Positions 10,087 to 20,843 of a stretch of DNA of 64,000 bases are shown here, one piece after another. Position numbers and translations under genes: made by a program. The stretch's first letter is position 1; each line of letters starts with the position of its first letter. Below the pieces are notes generated by a model. The model saw only the letters and a program-made list of their open reading frames with translations, was not told where the DNA came from and did not search any database. The DNA is from Ignavibacteria bacterium RIFOXYC2_FULL_35_21 (GTDB lineage: Bacteria; Bacteroidota; Ignavibacteria; Kapaibacteriales; UBA2268): the NCBI GenBank assembly GCA_001804705.1, contig MHAY01000013.1, positions 48,244 through 112,243 on the forward strand, in the 5' to 3' direction.

Positions 10087-11931
10087 TCAGAGTTCAAAAT
10101 CGTATTCATGTTTTTCCATCCAGATGGAAAGTGTGAGAAGAATCCAGGCCAGGTAATTATTTCTTTGAACATATTCACGGGTATTTGGGAATGAGAACAG
10201 CTTAAATATTTTTTTTCGGGAGTCATTAAGATAAATATTTTTTAATTGGGTGAATTGTTCTTCTTTTAGCCACTCATGTACGGGGGCTCCAAATCCCTGC
10301 TTTCCTCTTGTCCTGATGTCTTCTGTCCACAAGTTTTGATATGCCTGCCTCAAAATGTATTTATGTTCGCTTTGTGTGATTTTCAGCCTTGATGGAATAG
10401 TTATACAAAATGATGCAAACTCCCAATCGAGAAAGGGAGACCGAAGCTCCAAGCCATGAGCCATTGAGGCTCTGTCTGTCTTGACAAGAATATCACCGGG
10501 CATGTAATCCATTAAATCACTTTTAAGTACAACATCAATTGAATTGCCTTGCATCTTCTGATTAGTCGCTTCTGGATTAAAGGAAAGATTGAAGTTTAGA
10601 ATTTTTGCAAGTTCATCATTCTTAAAATATTTTTTTTGTTCGTTGTGAGCATCGAGTAAGGTTTTGAATGTAGAGTTATAAAATAGGTCAGGTGCTGCAT
10701 ATTTCACAACTTGTGAAAGACTGTATCCATGCACGCGTGGAAATTTGGATAAATCCTGCAACCACTTAGCAATAAATTTATCCTTGTCCTTCTTCTTCTC
10801 AATTTTGTAAAGTTGTTTATACCAGTAATCATAGCCTCCGAGAAGCTCATCTGCTCCATCTCCTGTTAGTATTACTTTAAGATGTTCCCGCGCAAGTTTG
10901 GATATTAAATAGGTGGGTATATTAGATGAGTCTGCAAAAGGTTCATCATAGACATCCTGCATCGTTATCAATAAATCTGCAAGATTACTTTCTTCTTGCG
11001 ATAATTCATAATGCTCAGTATGATATAGTTTGGCTATTCCTCGTGCATAAGGTAGTTCATCTATGATACTACCAAATTTGAATGAATAAGTTTTTAACCT
11101 TTCTTTGTATTTACTTGCTACGGCAACTATTGTGCTTGAATCCAGCCCTCCGCTGAGAAATGCTCCAACCGGGACATCTGCCACCAACTGGTTCTCAACC
11201 GACTTTTCAAGTAATGTCTTAAACTGTTCAACTGCGTCATCAAATTCTATTTTCTCATTTACCTCAGGAAGTTCCCAATACCTTTCAACTCTTAAATTCC
11301 CATCTTTAAATTTAAGATAATGGGCAGGGGGAAGGCTGTAAATGTTTTTATAAATTGTTCTATTCGGAAGAATATATAGATATTGAAGGTAGTGAACAAG
11401 TGATTCAAAGCCTAAAATCGGCTTTACAAGCCCTGTCTCAATTATTGCTTTGATTTCCGAAGCAAAAATAAATTCTCCGTTTTTTCCAAAAGCATAATAA
11501 AATGGTTTTTCACCAAAGCGGTCTCTGGCGGCTGTTAATTCCTTCTTTTCATCATCCCAGATTGCAAAAGCAAACATTCCGGGAAGCTTTTTTAAAAAAT
11601 TGTCACTACCGTGTTTTTCATATAAAGCTAATATTAATTCTGTATCGGATGTTGTTCTGAAAGGATAATCCTCGAATTGTTCCCTAATATTTTTGTAGCC
11701 ATAAATTTCGCCGTTGAATGTAATTGCTGTATTTGTTACCGGTGATAGCATCGGCTGACTACCCGTCAGAAGGTCAACTATGCTAAGCCTGACATGTCCG
11801 AGGATACAATTATCATAAGAATATATACCATCGCCATCGGGACCTCGATGGTGGATGCTTTGAATCATCCGATTGATTGCTGGTGTATAGCTTTCGGCAT
11901 TTCTGGCAACAATTCCGGCTATTCCACACAT
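10087..11931 (-). CDS. asnB: Asparagine synthase (glutamine-hydrolysing)
   Basis: MCGIAGI class II amidotransferase N-terminus, SGGLDSSTIVA PP-loop. Confidence 0.92.
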   Translation of the reverse strand: MCGIAGIVARNAESYTPAINRMIQSIHHRGPDGDGIYSYDNCILGHVRLSIVDLLTGSQPMLSPVTNTAITFNGEIYGYKNIREQFEDYPFRTTSDTELILALYEKHGSDNFLKKLPGMFAFAIWDDEKKELTAARDRFGEKPFYYAFGKNGEFIFASEIKAIIETGLVKPILGFESLVHYLQYLYILPNRTIYKNIYSLPPAHYLKFKDGNLRVERYWELPEVNEKIEFDDAVEQFKTLLEKSVENQLVADVPVGAFLSGGLDSSTIVAVASKYKERLKTYSFKFGSIIDELPYARGIAKLYHTEHYELSQEESNLADLLITMQDVYDEPFADSSNIPTYLISKLAREHLKVILTGDGADELLGGYDYWYKQLYKIEKKKDKDKFIAKWLQDLSKFPRVHGYSLSQVVKYAAPDLFYNSTFKTLLDAHNEQKKYFKNDELAKILNFNLSFNPEATNQKMQGNSIDVVLKSDLMDYMPGDILVKTDRASMAHGLELRSPFLDWEFASFCITIPSRLKITQSEHKYILRQAYQNLWTEDIRTRGKQGFGAPVHEWLKEEQFTQLKNIYLNDSRKKIFKLFSFPNTREYVQRNNYLAWILLTLSIWMEKHEYDFEL

Positions 11932-11959
11932 TACTTAATAGTTCTTACTTAATGAAAAA

Positions 11960-12880
11960 TTATCTGATAATTGTTCCTATTCTTGCCCATCTTGTTGATG
12001 TAATTTTATCGAGAAACTGAGACAATGGCAGATTAGTATCCCATGACCAGTAAACGACAACCGGTGTCCCGACAATATTTTCTTCGGGAATAAATCCCCA
12101 ATAACGGCTGTCAAGGCTGTGGTCACGGTTATCGCCCATACCAAAGCAATAGTCTCTCTGTACTTTGTACGAAGTTACAGCAGTTCCATCCACAAAAATA
12201 GAATTTCCGTCTGATGTGATTTTATGTCCCTCCCGCTGAATAAAAACTGCCCATTCGTGAAGACTACTCATTGATAACGGAATAACATCCCCTTCTTTGG
12301 GAATTCTGATTGGACCGTAATTATCTCTTGTATATCCTCTGCCATAAGGGAAAGTCTGCCATTTTTCAGAGGGGATTTCAGGAACAGATGAATCATAAAA
12401 TCCATTTTTTGCAAGAAACACTTCTTTATGATTAACATAAATATGATTGTTTCGTATTTCAAGAGAATCACCTGCAGTGGCTACACACCTTTTTAAATAA
12501 TATTGAAATTCTGTGGCTTCAACTTCATCGCGGTTACCCGGAAATATAAATACAATCACATCACCTTTTTGAGGTTCCCGAAAAGCAGGAAAACGGAAAA
12601 AAGGCAATGGGATATTCAAAATTGGAATCACCTGTGGAGTTGATGGCCCATAAATAAATTTATTAACAAAAAGGAAATCACCTGTCATTACAGTCTTTTC
12701 CATTGATGGGGTTGGTACAACAAACGAAGCAATTGCCAAACCGTTTATGATTGTTACCACAATAATTGCCCCAACCAAAGTTTTTACCCATGACCAAAGC
12801 TTTTCACCGGCACCGTGTTCTTCAACTTTTTTTCTGGTGTCCTTTCTGGATTTAATATTATCTTTTGATAATGCACTCAT
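11960..12880 (-). CDS. lepB: Signal peptidase I
   Basis: PTPSMEKTVMTGDFLFVNKF, KRCVATAGDSLEI, MGDNRDHSLDSRYWGFIPEENIVG. Confidence 0.93.
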   Translation of the reverse strand: MSALSKDNIKSRKDTRKKVEEHGAGEKLWSWVKTLVGAIIVVTIINGLAIASFVVPTPSMEKTVMTGDFLFVNKFIYGPSTPQVIPILNIPLPFFRFPAFREPQKGDVIVFIFPGNRDEVEATEFQYYLKRCVATAGDSLEIRNNHIYVNHKEVFLAKNGFYDSSVPEIPSEKWQTFPYGRGYTRDNYGPIRIPKEGDVIPLSMSSLHEWAVFIQREGHKITSDGNSIFVDGTAVTSYKVQRDYCFGMGDNRDHSLDSRYWGFIPEENIVGTPVVVYWSWDTNLPLSQFLDKITSTRWARIGTIIR

Positions 12881-12912
12881 AACATATAATACAATTAATT
12901 TGACACATAAAT

Positions 12913-14715
12913 TTAATCTTCAATGCTCAATACAGCAAGAAATGCTTCCTGGGGAATTTCTACTCTCCCGACCTGTTTCATACGTTTTTTGCCTTCTTTT
13001 TGTTTCTCAAGCAATTTCCTTTTTCGCGTAATATCGCCGCCATAGCACTTTGCAGTAACATTTTTTCTCATAGCTTTAACTGTTGACCTCGATATTACTT
13101 TTGACCCTATGGCAGCCTGTATCGCAACTTCAAACATTTGCCTTGGAATTAGCTCTTTCAGCTTTGAACACAATTTCTGTCCCCAATTAAAAGATTTCAT
13201 TCGATGAACAATTGACGAAAGTGCATCTACCTGCTCCCCATTTAAAAGTATATCAAGCTTAACAAGGTCTTCGGTTCTATATTCTGAAATTTCATAATCC
13301 AAAGAAGCATATCCCTTTGATATTGATTTCAGCTTATCGTAAAAATCAAAAACAACTTCCGATAGAGGCAATTCATATTTAATTTCAACACGTTCCTGAG
13401 ATAAATATGTTGTAATTATGAATGTTCCCCGACGGTCCATACAAAGTTTCATAATGTTACCAAGATATTCAGGTGGAGTAATTATTGATGCTTTTATGAA
13501 TGGTTCCTGAATTTCTTTTATGACACCTAATGATGGCAATTTTGCGGGATTGTCAATATATAACTCTTCTTCATTTGTCTTAATCACTTTGTATTTTACA
13601 TTAGGCACTGTATTAACAATATTTTGATTGAACTCTCTTTCGAGCCTCTCCTGCACTATTTCCATATGGAGTAAGCCCAAAAATCCGCATCTGAATCCAA
13701 ATCCAAGTGCAGCAGAAGTTTCGGGTTCAAATGTTATTGCCGAATCGTTCAAAACCAACTTTGAAAGTGACTCACGTAATCCTTCGAAATCATCCGCTTC
13801 TGCTGGATAAATTCCACTAAACACCATTGGTTTTATTATCTTAAAACCTCTTATTTGTGCTGGACATGGCTTGTGAAAATGTGTTACTGTGTCCCCGACT
13901 TTAGAATCCTGAAGATTTCTGATGTTAGCAGTAAAATATCCGACATTACCTGCTAACAATTCCTGGGTTCTGTGCCTTTTCATTAGAAGGATTCCGACTT
14001 CTTCGACTTCATAGGTCTGGTTTGTCGCCATGAACAAAATCTTATCCTTCTCAGAAAGCTTACCGTCAAAGACTCTGACATTAACCACTACTCCGCGATA
14101 GGAATCAAATATTGAATCATAAATCAAAGCCCGAAGAGGCGCTTCAGAATCTCCTTTCGGAGCAGGTATCTTAGTAACAATCGCTTCAAGAATTTCATCG
14201 ACACCTGTGCCTTGCTTAGCAGAAGTAAGTAAAATCTCTTCTTCCTTGCAGCCGATTAATTCTATGATTTGTTGTTTAACACTTTCGATTGTTGTCGAGG
14301 CACTCGGCAAATCTATTTTATTAATTATTGGAATGATTTCAATGTTAGCATCGATTGCAAGATAAAGATTGCTTATTGTCTGGGCTTCTACTCCCTGGGT
14401 AGCGTCAACAATAAGTAATGCTCCTTCGCAAGCTGCTAGTGAACGTGAAACTTCATAAGTAAAATCAACATGTCCCGGTGTATCTATCAAATTGAGAGCA
14501 TATTTATTCCCATCTTTTGCCTTATACCCCATCTGAATTGCATGAAGTTTGATGGTAATACCTCTTTCCTGTTCCAATGGATTATCATCGAGAATCTGAT
14601 TGTAAATCATTTCCCTTTGAGTTACGGTGCCGGTTTTTTCCAGCAATCTATCAGCTAGCGTAGATTTTCCGTGGTCAATATGTGCAATTATGCAAAAATT
14701 GCGAATATTTTCCAT
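12913..14715 (-). CDS. lepA: Elongation factor 4 (LepA)
   Basis: [48 protein letters not shown]-terminal [24 protein letters not shown]. Confidence 0.97.
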   Translation of the reverse strand: MENIRNFCIIAHIDHGKSTLADRLLEKTGTVTQREMIYNQILDDNPLEQERGITIKLHAIQMGYKAKDGNKYALNLIDTPGHVDFTYEVSRSLAACEGALLIVDATQGVEAQTISNLYLAIDANIEIIPIINKIDLPSASTTIESVKQQIIELIGCKEEEILLTSAKQGTGVDEILEAIVTKIPAPKGDSEAPLRALIYDSIFDSYRGVVVNVRVFDGKLSEKDKILFMATNQTYEVEEVGILLMKRHRTQELLAGNVGYFTANIRNLQDSKVGDTVTHFHKPCPAQIRGFKIIKPMVFSGIYPAEADDFEGLRESLSKLVLNDSAITFEPETSAALGFGFRCGFLGLLHMEIVQERLEREFNQNIVNTVPNVKYKVIKTNEEELYIDNPAKLPSLGVIKEIQEPFIKASIITPPEYLGNIMKLCMDRRGTFIITTYLSQERVEIKYELPLSEVVFDFYDKLKSISKGYASLDYEISEYRTEDLVKLDILLNGEQVDALSSIVHRMKSFNWGQKLCSKLKELIPRQMFEVAIQAAIGSKVISRSTVKAMRKNVTAKCYGGDITRKRKLLEKQKEGKKRMKQVGRVEIPQEAFLAVLSIED

Positions 14716-14839
14716 AAATTATTGTTTCATTTAATACTTGTATAAACTTACAAAATTACGAAATGAATGACTGGTTTGCAATAATTAGGAACAGTTTAAT
14801 AAAAACCTTTATATTGAAATTAACAAGTAATGATAAAAT

Positions 14840-17056
14840 TTATCTTGAAATCACAAAAGGATGGACACCAGAATTTAAGCCGCTTTCAATTCTAAGGTAA
14901 TAAAAACCTGTAATATAATTTGATACATTTAAATTTATTCCATTTAGAGAATCGTTGGCATCAAATAAATTTGAGCTGAGTTTCTCGCCTAAAGAATTGA
15001 AAATTGAAATCTTAATTTTATTTGGAATATCTTTGAATGAGATATAAAGTATATCGCTTACGGGATTCGGGTACAATTCAATTTTCAATGGTTCACCATT
15101 GGTTACAGCACCAATAATCGTATAAAGTTCAACATTATTATTTACGGTTGAATTATCATCAATTAATTCCACATTTGTATTATAAGTATAATACCCAACT
15201 TTATCGGCAAAAATTTTATATTTACCTGCTTTCATACTCCGCATTTCATATCGTCCCAAATCATCGGTAAAAGTAAAATTTCTGACATTCGAGTTTTGGT
15301 CGAGTGCGAAAACAAGAGCTCCTGCTATTGGGTCACCTTCCTTGAGTACTTGTGAGCTAACCATAAATGTTTCGCCCTGGGTAATAACTCCGCTTATGAT
15401 ACCTCTCCCGCTTTCATGAACAGGAAGATTTGGCACTTTAATAAATATTTCTTCTTTGATTGTTGTATCACCAATTTCAATCTTGGTAGCATCCCTCCAT
15501 GTTCTGATAACAGGATTATTTAACAAATAATATCCCGGTATTTTTCTTGAATTGGATGAAGTAAAGACCATTAATATATATTTCCCTGTTAGAAGACTCT
15601 CAAATTTGAAATTACCTGAGTTATCAGTCACTGCGTTCCGGCTGACATAACGCATATTCTGCATTGTATCCGGAGAGACTCTGAATGCTATAACATTTAT
15701 TTCTTTAATTTTGTTACCTTCATTATCTTTTACAACACCGGAAAGTTTGTTTGAAAATGTAGGTTTTTCTTTTAATACAAAGTCAATATGTTCTCTATTA
15801 CTATTTAACTCTATAATTGTAGCTTCTGAGGTATTATCTGCTTTATCATAAAACTGAGCTAAATAGTTCTGCCATGATGAAACGGTTGCTATATAATTTG
15901 AATTGCCTTCTAATCTAATCTCATAGTTCCCTTCTTCGTCAGTTATCATACCTTTTTTAGTCTCTTCAGACTGATTATTTCTGCCAACAAAATGAACAGG
16001 AACAAATGGGACTGGTGCTCCATCGCTTTCTCTTGTAACTTTTCCGCTTAACTTATAGGTTTCAATTGGAATATATTTATCAACTTTTGCCTCAACTTTG
16101 ATTTCATCTCCGCATTTAACTTCAATTCGCTTCGCTTCTGCTAATAAATAAGCATCCTCATACCATTCGGGAATAATTTTTTCACCTTCGAAACGAAGTA
16201 AATATACCCCTTCATCAACATCCATGCTGAACTCACCATTTGTAAATTGGAATGTTGATAATAATACAGGTTCGTTCTGAGGTGCACCAATTTGTTTATA
16301 TACTTTAACTAATCCTGATTCTACAAATTCACCCCCAGGATATTCTATAATACCTGACAGTGTTGTATGTCTTTTACAACTTTTGACGTTTATATACCAA
16401 AGTTTAAGATTAAAGAGGTTAGGATGGTTTATAGATATTGCTTTTATAATAACTTTATATACACCCTTTTCTGTTGGAAGCCAGTTCAATTCACCATTAG
16501 TATGAATAATACTCATTCCGTCAGGAGCTTCTGCTATCTCATACTTCAACATATCACCATTTGAAGCAACGGCATTTGCATCGTAATAATAATTTTCACC
16601 GACAAAGCCAACTGTGTCTGGGTTGGACGTAAATTCAATTCTCGGTGGATTTTCACCAATGGTTTGAAATACTATGTTGGAACGTTCACTTTCCCCGTAT
16701 TGATTATAAGCAGTTATAAAAAATGAATATTTCCCCTTATTTTTCAGATAAACATTAACAAAGTGATAACCCTCATTATCCTTTTTTAAAGAATCATTTC
16801 GATTAACTGTTTTTAGTAGTTGAAATTCAGATATTTCTTCTGTTTCACCATTAGCATAGTAAATTTTGAAACCGTCAATAGATGCTCCACCCGAGGTAAC
16901 TTTCCATTTGAATAAACCATAGTTGCCGCTTGGATTCGTCACAATGAAATTAGATGGAGGTTTGGGCTTTTCTTCCTTGCTATATAAATTGACTATACAG
17001 CAAAACATAAAGAAAAACACTAATAATATTTTGTATTTAATAGGATTACTTTTCAT
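14840..17056 (-). CDS. Secreted protein with fibronectin III-like, putative-Ig and carboxypeptidase-regulatory-like domains and T9SS type A sorting domain
   Basis: Signal peptide, repeated SGKVTRESDGAPVPFVPV / SGVVKDNEGNKIKEINV-type domains, C-term ELYPNPVSDILYISF...GFYYLRIESG. Confidence 0.75.
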   Translation of the reverse strand: MKSNPIKYKILLVFFFMFCCIVNLYSKEEKPKPPSNFIVTNPSGNYGLFKWKVTSGGASIDGFKIYYANGETEEISEFQLLKTVNRNDSLKKDNEGYHFVNVYLKNKGKYSFFITAYNQYGESERSNIVFQTIGENPPRIEFTSNPDTVGFVGENYYYDANAVASNGDMLKYEIAEAPDGMSIIHTNGELNWLPTEKGVYKVIIKAISINHPNLFNLKLWYINVKSCKRHTTLSGIIEYPGGEFVESGLVKVYKQIGAPQNEPVLLSTFQFTNGEFSMDVDEGVYLLRFEGEKIIPEWYEDAYLLAEAKRIEVKCGDEIKVEAKVDKYIPIETYKLSGKVTRESDGAPVPFVPVHFVGRNNQSEETKKGMITDEEGNYEIRLEGNSNYIATVSSWQNYLAQFYDKADNTSEATIIELNSNREHIDFVLKEKPTFSNKLSGVVKDNEGNKIKEINVIAFRVSPDTMQNMRYVSRNAVTDNSGNFKFESLLTGKYILMVFTSSNSRKIPGYYLLNNPVIRTWRDATKIEIGDTTIKEEIFIKVPNLPVHESGRGIISGVITQGETFMVSSQVLKEGDPIAGALVFALDQNSNVRNFTFTDDLGRYEMRSMKAGKYKIFADKVGYYTYNTNVELIDDNSTVNNNVELYTIIGAVTNGEPLKIELYPNPVSDILYISFKDIPNKIKISIFNSLGEKLSSNLFDANDSLNGINLNVSNYITGFYYLRIESGLNSGVHPFVISR

Positions 17057-17248
17057 TGAGCAATTTTAATTTTCATAAAAATATGAAATCCGGTAAAAAT
17101 ATTAAACCAATTTTATATTCTTTACCCTTGTCATTATACAAATAACACAGTAATTATAAATTAGTTGCAAAAATATTTAATTTTTTTTTAACAATTTCTG
17201 CATCTTTTTTTAAATTTATGTGTTAATATAGTTAATAAGTTAAATACT

Positions 17249-17824
17249 TTGGACGAAATGAGGCATAATTTTTCGACATATACCGACGAAAAGCTTGTGT
17301 TTCTTCTCCGCAGTGATAAGCGGGAAGAATCCGAAATCGCTTTTACTGAAGTATATAACAGGTACTCATCCAAGGTTCATGCTTACTGTTTAAGGATTTT
17401 AAATAACAATGAACAGGCTGAGGATATATTTCAGGAAGTGTTTATTCGGTTTTTTCAGAAGATAAAATCGAATTATCCCGATACAAATGTTCCGGGTTAT
17501 TTAATTAAAATTGCAAGAAATTTATGTTTGAACTATAAAAGAGATAAAGTTAATACAATTAGCATTCAGGAGAATGATGTTTATTTTGAACCGGGAAAAT
17601 CCTTTGAAAACTCGGAACTTTTGGATTTAATCACGACAGCTCTTGAACTGCTGGACTTTGAATATAAGGAAGCATTTGTCATGAGGGAATACGATGGTTT
17701 ATCTTATAATGAGATTGCTGAAGTAACAAATACGACAGTTACAAATGCAAAATCCCGTGTTTTCAGGGCAAAGCAAAAAATTAAAGAAATATTACAGCCA
17801 TATTTAAAGGATATGGCAAGTTAA
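17249..17824 (+). CDS. RNA polymerase sigma-70 factor, ECF subfamily
   Basis: YNRYSSKVHAYCLRILNNNEQAEDIFQEVFIRFFQ (region 2), EAFVMREYDGLSYNEIAEVTNTTVTNAKSRVFRAKQKIKE (region 4); TTG start at 17249 or ATG at 17258. Confidence 0.93.
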   Translation: MDEMRHNFSTYTDEKLVFLLRSDKREESEIAFTEVYNRYSSKVHAYCLRILNNNEQAEDIFQEVFIRFFQKIKSNYPDTNVPGYLIKIARNLCLNYKRDKVNTISIQENDVYFEPGKSFENSELLDLITTALELLDFEYKEAFVMREYDGLSYNEIAEVTNTTVTNAKSRVFRAKQKIKEILQPYLKDMAS

Positions 17825-17860
17825 TGAAAATGAATAATAAACAATATATGGTAAATTAAA

Positions 17861-19066
17861 ATGGATAACACAAAGCTTATACACGATTTTATGGACGGAA
17901 GTCTCGATGGGACTCAGGAAGAACAAATGTTCTACCAGTTCTCATCAAATGAGGAACTTCGTGCTGAATTGAAACAGCAAATTGCCATCAGGGAAGCAAT
18001 CCGAAATGATTCGAGGGCTTATACTCCTGCGGCTAATTCAACTGTCGGAGTGTTTGCGGCTCTTGGTTTCAATCCTCCATCTACTCTTGCAGTAACAGGT
18101 TCATCTGTTGCCAATGGTGGTATGATTGGACTCCTGACTAAATACAGGCAAGGATTAATCGGAGGAACAATTTCCGTTGTTGCCACAGCGGCTTTATTCC
18201 TGTTGCTGATGAATCCTTTCGGGAGTTCAGGTACAAATTTATCTGATTCGGGAAAATCTTCAATGGCACAATCACATGCCATTCCAGGTAATGTGCCAAA
18301 AGTTGAAAGCTTTAGCAATGATGCTCAAAAGCCACAGGTCAGGTATATTACAAAAATCAGATATATAGATGTCCCGAGGTATATTGCTCAAGAGCCTGTT
18401 CAAACTGTGCAGGAAAGCACAAGTTCAATTACTTCTGCCGAAGAATCTGACAATTTAGATTTGACTTCTTCTAATTTGGGAATTACTCTTTCACCGAGAC
18501 TGGATATGAGTTATAAAACAAATGGATTTTCCGATTTAGGCATGGGAAATACTTCTAACAAATTCAATAATCTGATTTTACCAGGTGAACAAATAGGTTT
18601 GTCTATTGAAGTTCGAGGTTCACAATATTGGAATTTTGATAATGAAACAATTCATCCGTTTAAGTATTCAAAATTCAACAATACGGCTGCAGCTCTTTAT
18701 TATAACTTATCAGATAATTTTGCTGTCGGTGGCGAAGTAAGGCAGGAAAATTTCTTCCAAAAATTTACAAGTCCGGCTCAGGACACAACTTACCAGCAGC
18801 AGCCAAACTTTACTTCTTTCGGATTAAACATAAGATACACATTGCCTTATGAGTTATGGGGATTTGAACCTATTATGCAATTAAATGTAGGAGCCAATAA
18901 TGCTGGTCCTACTGGTAGAATTATGCCAGGTTTTAAATATACTCCCTATCGTGATATAACATTTATCCTTGGAGGTGAGCTTAGCGGACTAAGATATCAT
19001 CATAAAAATGAACCATTCTATTCATATAAATTTGGTTTGAATTATGGTGTTATGGTTAATTTTTAA
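17861..19066 (+). CDS. Anti-sigma-like N-terminus + single TM + periplasmic linker + C-terminal outer-membrane beta-barrel-like domain
   Basis: N-term MDNTKLIHDFMDGSLDGTQEEQMFYQFSSNEELRAEL resembles anti-sigma/zf-HC2-like regions; TM GGTISVVATAALFLLLM; C-term alternating aromatic beta-strands ending in ...YKFGLNYGVMVNF (terminal Phe). Confidence 0.6.
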   Translation: MDNTKLIHDFMDGSLDGTQEEQMFYQFSSNEELRAELKQQIAIREAIRNDSRAYTPAANSTVGVFAALGFNPPSTLAVTGSSVANGGMIGLLTKYRQGLIGGTISVVATAALFLLLMNPFGSSGTNLSDSGKSSMAQSHAIPGNVPKVESFSNDAQKPQVRYITKIRYIDVPRYIAQEPVQTVQESTSSITSAEESDNLDLTSSNLGITLSPRLDMSYKTNGFSDLGMGNTSNKFNNLILPGEQIGLSIEVRGSQYWNFDNETIHPFKYSKFNNTAAALYYNLSDNFAVGGEVRQENFFQKFTSPAQDTTYQQQPNFTSFGLNIRYTLPYELWGFEPIMQLNVGANNAGPTGRIMPGFKYTPYRDITFILGGELSGLRYHHKNEPFYSYKFGLNYGVMVNF

Positions 19067-19106
19067 AAATATATTTTTAAATTAAAATTTTATAGTTGGT
19101 GAAAAT

Positions 19107-19745
19107 TTGAAGTACATAATAACATTATCTCTGTTAATTATTACAGTCATTATTCTCAATTCATGCAATGATTCGCTTGGAATTGAGAGGAATGTTATTA
19201 TTACTACAATTGATACCAACGGCAATGATACAACCGGAAAAGACACAATACAAAAAATTCCTGCGTCTATTGATTCATTTGAATTTCATGAAGAATTTTT
19301 AATGGATGGTATTTCTTATGAGTTTCCAATTAATGAACAGGTAACTTTTCAGGAAGCTTTTGTGGATACCTCAAGAGATCCGATTTATGTTTGGGTGAGG
19401 CTTAATATTATAAATAAATATGGGGACGATAGATACCAGGCTATTGGTAGGAAAGAATACACACAATCAATAAGGTTTACTGCAGACTCTCTCCAGGGAG
19501 TTGGGCCCTTTAAACTTATCGGTTCACCCAACAGCGGCTATTGGTCAGAACTTGGAGTAAGAAATATTGATAAGAAGGATAGTACATTTCTTTCGGGTTC
19601 ACAATCAAATTTTGATATACAGTTTCGTTCGGATTTTAAAAATCATCAAATAACAGCAATAACTTATGCAAAAATACCTAATCCTGCAGAACCTGATAAT
19701 CCAACTTATGTGACAGGTAATTTTATAATAAAATATCCAAAATAA
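19107..19745 (+). CDS. Putative lipoprotein of unknown function
   Basis: Lipobox-like signal peptide MKYIITLSLLIITVIILNSCND; directly downstream of 17861..19066. Confidence 0.6.
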   Translation: MKYIITLSLLIITVIILNSCNDSLGIERNVIITTIDTNGNDTTGKDTIQKIPASIDSFEFHEEFLMDGISYEFPINEQVTFQEAFVDTSRDPIYVWVRLNIINKYGDDRYQAIGRKEYTQSIRFTADSLQGVGPFKLIGSPNSGYWSELGVRNIDKKDSTFLSGSQSNFDIQFRSDFKNHQITAITYAKIPNPAEPDNPTYVTGNFIIKYPK

Positions 19746-19753
19746 AAAAATAA

Positions 19754-19777
19754 AGCCACACCTTTTGTGGTATGGCT
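19754..19777. terminator. Bidirectional hairpin between lipoprotein and mdh
   Basis: AGCCACACC-ttttgt-GGTATGGCT stem with one mismatch, A-tract on the left, between convergent genes. Confidence 0.6.
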
Positions 19778-19805
19778 CCATTATTAAATACAAAATAAAA
19801 TTTTA

Positions 19806-20741
19806 CTACTTCTTAATAAGCTCCATAGCTTCTTTAATCGTTGCAGTAACATGGTCGCAGGATGTCTGTAACAATGCCTTTTCAGCATCGTTCAATTTCA
19901 ATTCTATTACTTTTTCCATACATCCCTTACCAAGAACAGCAGGAACACCAACAACAACATCATTATAGCCATATTCACCCGTCAGCAGGACTGAACATGG
20001 AAGAACTCTCTTCTGGTCTTTCACGATAGATTCAACCATCTGGATAACGGCTGCAGCAGGAGCATAATAAGCACTTCCTGTTTTCAGGTATTTTACGATT
20101 TCACCGCCTCCGCCTGCAGTTCTCTTAACGATTTCATCGAGCCTGTCGGCAGGGATAAGGTCAGTTACAGGAATACCTGCAACTGTTGTATATCTCGTAA
20201 GAGGAACCATTGTGTCGCCATGACCGCCGAGTATCATCCCTTGGATATCCTGCATAGAAACACCGAGCTCCATCGAGATAAATGAACGGTAACGTGCCGT
20301 ATCAAGAATACCAGCCATACCTATAACTTTATTTTTGGGAAGTCCTGTAACTTTCAGGGATACATAAGTCATAACATCTAACGGATTCGATACGATTAAA
20401 TAATATGCATTCGGTGAATATTTGAATGCACTCTCAATGCATGAACTTACTATTTCTGCATTCTTGACGAGAAGGTCATCACGGCTCATTCCGGGCTTAC
20501 GAGCTAAACCTGCTGTCTGAATAACTATGTCTGAATTTTTGGTCAGTTCATAATTGTTCGTACCATAAATTTTTGAATCCGAACCCATCACAGGCATTGA
20601 TTCATACATATCGAGAGCCTTACCCTCGGGAATACCTTCGAGAATATCTACAAGGTATACTTCACTTGCAAGCTCTGCATTTGCAATAAGCTGAGCAGTA
20701 GTAGCGCCGACATTTCCGGCACCAATAACAGTAATTTTCAT
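19806..20741 (-). CDS. mdh: Malate dehydrogenase
   Basis: MKITVIGAGNVGATTAQLIA, IVIQTAGLARKPGMSRDDLL, MILGGHGDTMVPL. Confidence 0.93.
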   Translation of the reverse strand: MKITVIGAGNVGATTAQLIANAELASEVYLVDILEGIPEGKALDMYESMPVMGSDSKIYGTNNYELTKNSDIVIQTAGLARKPGMSRDDLLVKNAEIVSSCIESAFKYSPNAYYLIVSNPLDVMTYVSLKVTGLPKNKVIGMAGILDTARYRSFISMELGVSMQDIQGMILGGHGDTMVPLTRYTTVAGIPVTDLIPADRLDEIVKRTAGGGGEIVKYLKTGSAYYAPAAAVIQMVESIVKDQKRVLPCSVLLTGEYGYNDVVVGVPAVLGKGCMEKVIELKLNDAEKALLQTSCDHVTATIKEAMELIKK

Positions 20742-20792
20742 TTTATTACTCCATTATTTATAAAATAAAATTTGTCAAGAGGATAAAACCAA

Positions 20793-20826
20793 GTTTGTAT
20801 TACATCCTAAAAGGAGTAATACAAAC
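20793..20826 (-). terminator. Hairpin downstream of citrate synthase (terminator or attenuator)
   Basis: Perfect 11-bp inverted repeat GTTTGTATTAC...GTAATACAAAC between gltA stop and mdh start; only a weak T-tract on the minus strand. Confidence 0.5.
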
Positions 20827-20843
20827 CGGGAAAAAAATTTCAA

